A stretch of 7,203 bases of DNA from positions 1 through 7,203 of the forward strand of contig CAKUQM010000059.1 of the NCBI GenBank assembly GCA_934675465.1, given 5' to 3'. The notes beneath the pieces are model-generated. The model saw only the letters and a program-made list of their open reading frames with translations, ran no database searches and was not told where the DNA came from. Each line of letters opens with the position of its first letter. Within the stretch, counting starts at the first letter, position 1. The stretch is from an uncultured Erysipelotrichaceae bacterium (GTDB lineage Bacteria; Bacillota_I; Bacilli_A; Erysipelotrichales; Erysipelotrichaceae). The position numbers and the translations under genes were made by a program. This document shows, piece by piece, positions 6,398 through 7,203 of this stretch.

Positions 6398-6701
6398 TCT
6401 TTTGATACATTAAGATAATTTTGTTGGCGATTACTTCAATTGTTTCAGCTGAAGACATTTGATCTTGTGCATGAACAAGAAGTAAGTCTGGTTGAATAAA
6501 ACCATTAGCACAATTTGATAATAATTTTGCGTGTACTTGATGACCTTCGACAAACAACTCTCTGCCTTCTTTTAATGCCTTATTGGCTTCATCGATTTCA
6601 CCAGCAATAGCTTTATCTATTGCCTCAATAAACATTGACTTTGCAGCGCCTGATGAAGCTATTATTTGCATCGCAGCCATTGTAAATTCGTTATTTTCCA
6701 T
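6378..6701 (-). CDS. PTS lactose/cellobiose-family EIIA component
   Basis: A 107-residue soluble phosphocarrier that takes phosphate from HPr and passes it to EIIB. It is of normal length for the all-helical, trimeric Lac/Chb EIIA family. The phosphorylated histidine is H77 in LLLVHAQDQM, with the family aspartate D80 (metal-binding in the trimer). The AAMQIIASSGAAKS N-terminal helix and the EGHQVHAKL segment (52-60) are also typical. The family usually has HAQDHLM; here Q81 replaces the second histidine, a local substitution whose effect I cannot judge. The gene starts 7 bases after EIIB, and its TGA lies within the HAD gene. Family homology does not separate cellobiose, chitobiose and lactose as substrate. 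Confidence 0.95.
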   Translation of the reverse strand: MENNEFTMAAMQIIASSGAAKSMFIEAIDKAIAGEIDEANKALKEGRELFVEGHQVHAKLLSNCANGFIQPDLLLVHAQDQMSSAETIEVIANKIILMYQKNETACK

Positions 6702-6704
6702 ATT

Positions 6705-6711
6705 TCACCTA
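6705..6711 (-). promoter_or_regulatory. EIIA ribosome binding site overlapping the EIIB stop codon
   Basis: The minus strand reads TAGGTGA: TAG ends EIIB and AGGTGA serves as Shine-Dalgarno, only three bases before the EIIA ATG. The spacing is short and the match modest, so initiation probably relies on ribosomes leaving EIIB. Confidence 0.6.
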
Positions 6712-7008
6712 TTTCATCATATCGATAGCTTGGTGTAGTACACCCTTACCATCCATCATTGCATACTTTCTCATATCAATGAAATCAACAGGAATTGGAG
6801 CCATATCTTTACTTACCTTTTCCTTCATAAATCTAATTTGAGGACCTAACAAAATACAATCAGCTTCTTTGCCAAGTGTCTCTACATCGTATTGAGTATG
6901 AGCTGAAATATCGCATTCATAATTTTCTTTTTCTGCTGCTTCTTTCATTGCATTAACAAGCATGCTTGTTGACATTCCCTGTGAGCAAAATAACATAATT
7001 TTCTTCAT
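6709..7008 (-). CDS. PTS lactose/cellobiose-family EIIB component
   Basis: A 99-residue soluble domain that accepts phosphate from EIIA on a cysteine and transfers it to the sugar bound by EIIC. The active cysteine is C8 in the P-loop-like MLFCSQGMSTSMLV, the hallmark of the Lac/Chb EIIB family. ADCILLGPQIRFM (49-61) is the conserved second strand region. It is encoded as a separate protein, not fused to EIIC. Start: ATG behind AAGGAGA at 9 bases. It lies 14 bases after EIIC and 7 bases before EIIA, consistent with a single transcript. Confidence 0.95.
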   Translation of the reverse strand: MKKIMLFCSQGMSTSMLVNAMKEAAEKENYECDISAHTQYDVETLGKEADCILLGPQIRFMKEKVSKDMAPIPVDFIDMRKYAMMDGKGVLHQAIDMMK

Positions 7009-7017
7009 AATTTTAAA

Positions 7018-7025
7018 TCTCCTTA
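7018..7025 (-). promoter_or_regulatory. EIIB ribosome binding site overlapping the EIIC stop codon
   Basis: The minus strand reads TAAGGAGA: TAA stops EIIC and AAGGAGA is the Shine-Dalgarno for EIIB, nine bases before its ATG. The arrangement is the same as at the nrdA-nrdB junction. Confidence 0.75.
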
Positions 7026-7203
7026 AGCTTCATCTGATTCAGCTTGTTTCTCTAATTGTTTTTCATACATTTTTAAGAATGGGAACCAAATTAATGCATC
7101 CAACACAACTAGTAACAATTGAAGTATAACATTTCTGAAGTCACCAGCAGAAGCTAAAAATGCAGAGAAACCAATTGGTGTTGACCAGGTAACATAAACT
7201 GAT
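7023..7203 (-). CDS. PTS lactose/cellobiose-family EIIC permease, C-terminal fragment
   Basis: Only the last 59 residues are in the window; the rest lies to the right. Reading the minus strand gives VTWSTPIGFSAFLASAGDFR, then a hydrophobic segment (NVILQLLLVVLDALIWFPF), then KMYEKQLEKQAESDEA and a stop. The W-T/S-TP-I-x-x-x-FLA-x-x-GD-x-R pattern followed by one membrane span and a charged KxYEKQ tail is what the C-terminus of cellobiose/lactose EIIC permeases looks like. This is the membrane channel that moves the sugar while EIIB phosphorylates it. It is the first visible gene of the operon on this strand. Confidence 0.85.
   Translation of the reverse strand, partial: SVYVTWSTPIGFSAFLASAGDFRNVILQLLLVVLDALIWFPFLKMYEKQLEKQAESDEA

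Overview
The window is AT-rich DNA from a low-GC Firmicute. The codon choices (TTA, AAT, AAA, GAA), the strong AAGGAGG-type ribosome binding sites and the PTS operon all point there. An Erysipelotrichia-like gut or oral bacterium is my guess from the gene content, not something the sequence proves. Everything is on the minus strand except the leftmost gene.

Layout from left to right. (a) 1-1026, plus strand: the 3' part of a membrane sensor histidine kinase, cut by the window edge. (b) 1037-1717, minus strand: a 226-residue protein of unknown function. Its N-terminal two thirds resemble a Firmicutes family often annotated as an antitoxin, and its C-terminal third looks like a small beta-barrel domain. 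The two genes converge on one bidirectional terminator. Upstream of (b) is a 34-bp near-perfect tandem repeat. (c) 1822-5395, minus strand: the nrdA-nrdB operon for an aerobic class I ribonucleotide reductase, with all the catalytic residues I looked for present. It has a strong SigA-type promoter at 5482-5510. (d) 5606-5665: three consecutive hairpins, the last a terminator-like stem, closing the next operon. (e) 5654-7203, minus strand: the end of a lactose/cellobiose-family PTS operon in the order EIIC (C-terminus only), EIIB, EIIA, HAD phosphatase, with very tight or overlapping junctions.

How the genes work together. NrdA and NrdB make the two subunits that reduce ribonucleoside diphosphates for DNA synthesis. 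EIIA passes phosphate from HPr to EIIB, and EIIB phosphorylates a sugar (a di- or oligosaccharide, or amino sugar, of the cellobiose/chitobiose/lactose type) as EIIC imports it. The coupled HAD enzyme may dephosphorylate the product or another sugar phosphate, but its substrate cannot be read from sequence. The histidine kinase probably pairs with a response regulator encoded left of the window.

The rest is housekeeping and transport. The part that looks least described is the lone antitoxin-like fusion protein with its duplicated upstream element. I see no phage, IS, CRISPR, tRNA or rRNA sequence. The longest stretch without a gene is about 258 bp (5396-5653), and its contents are listed.
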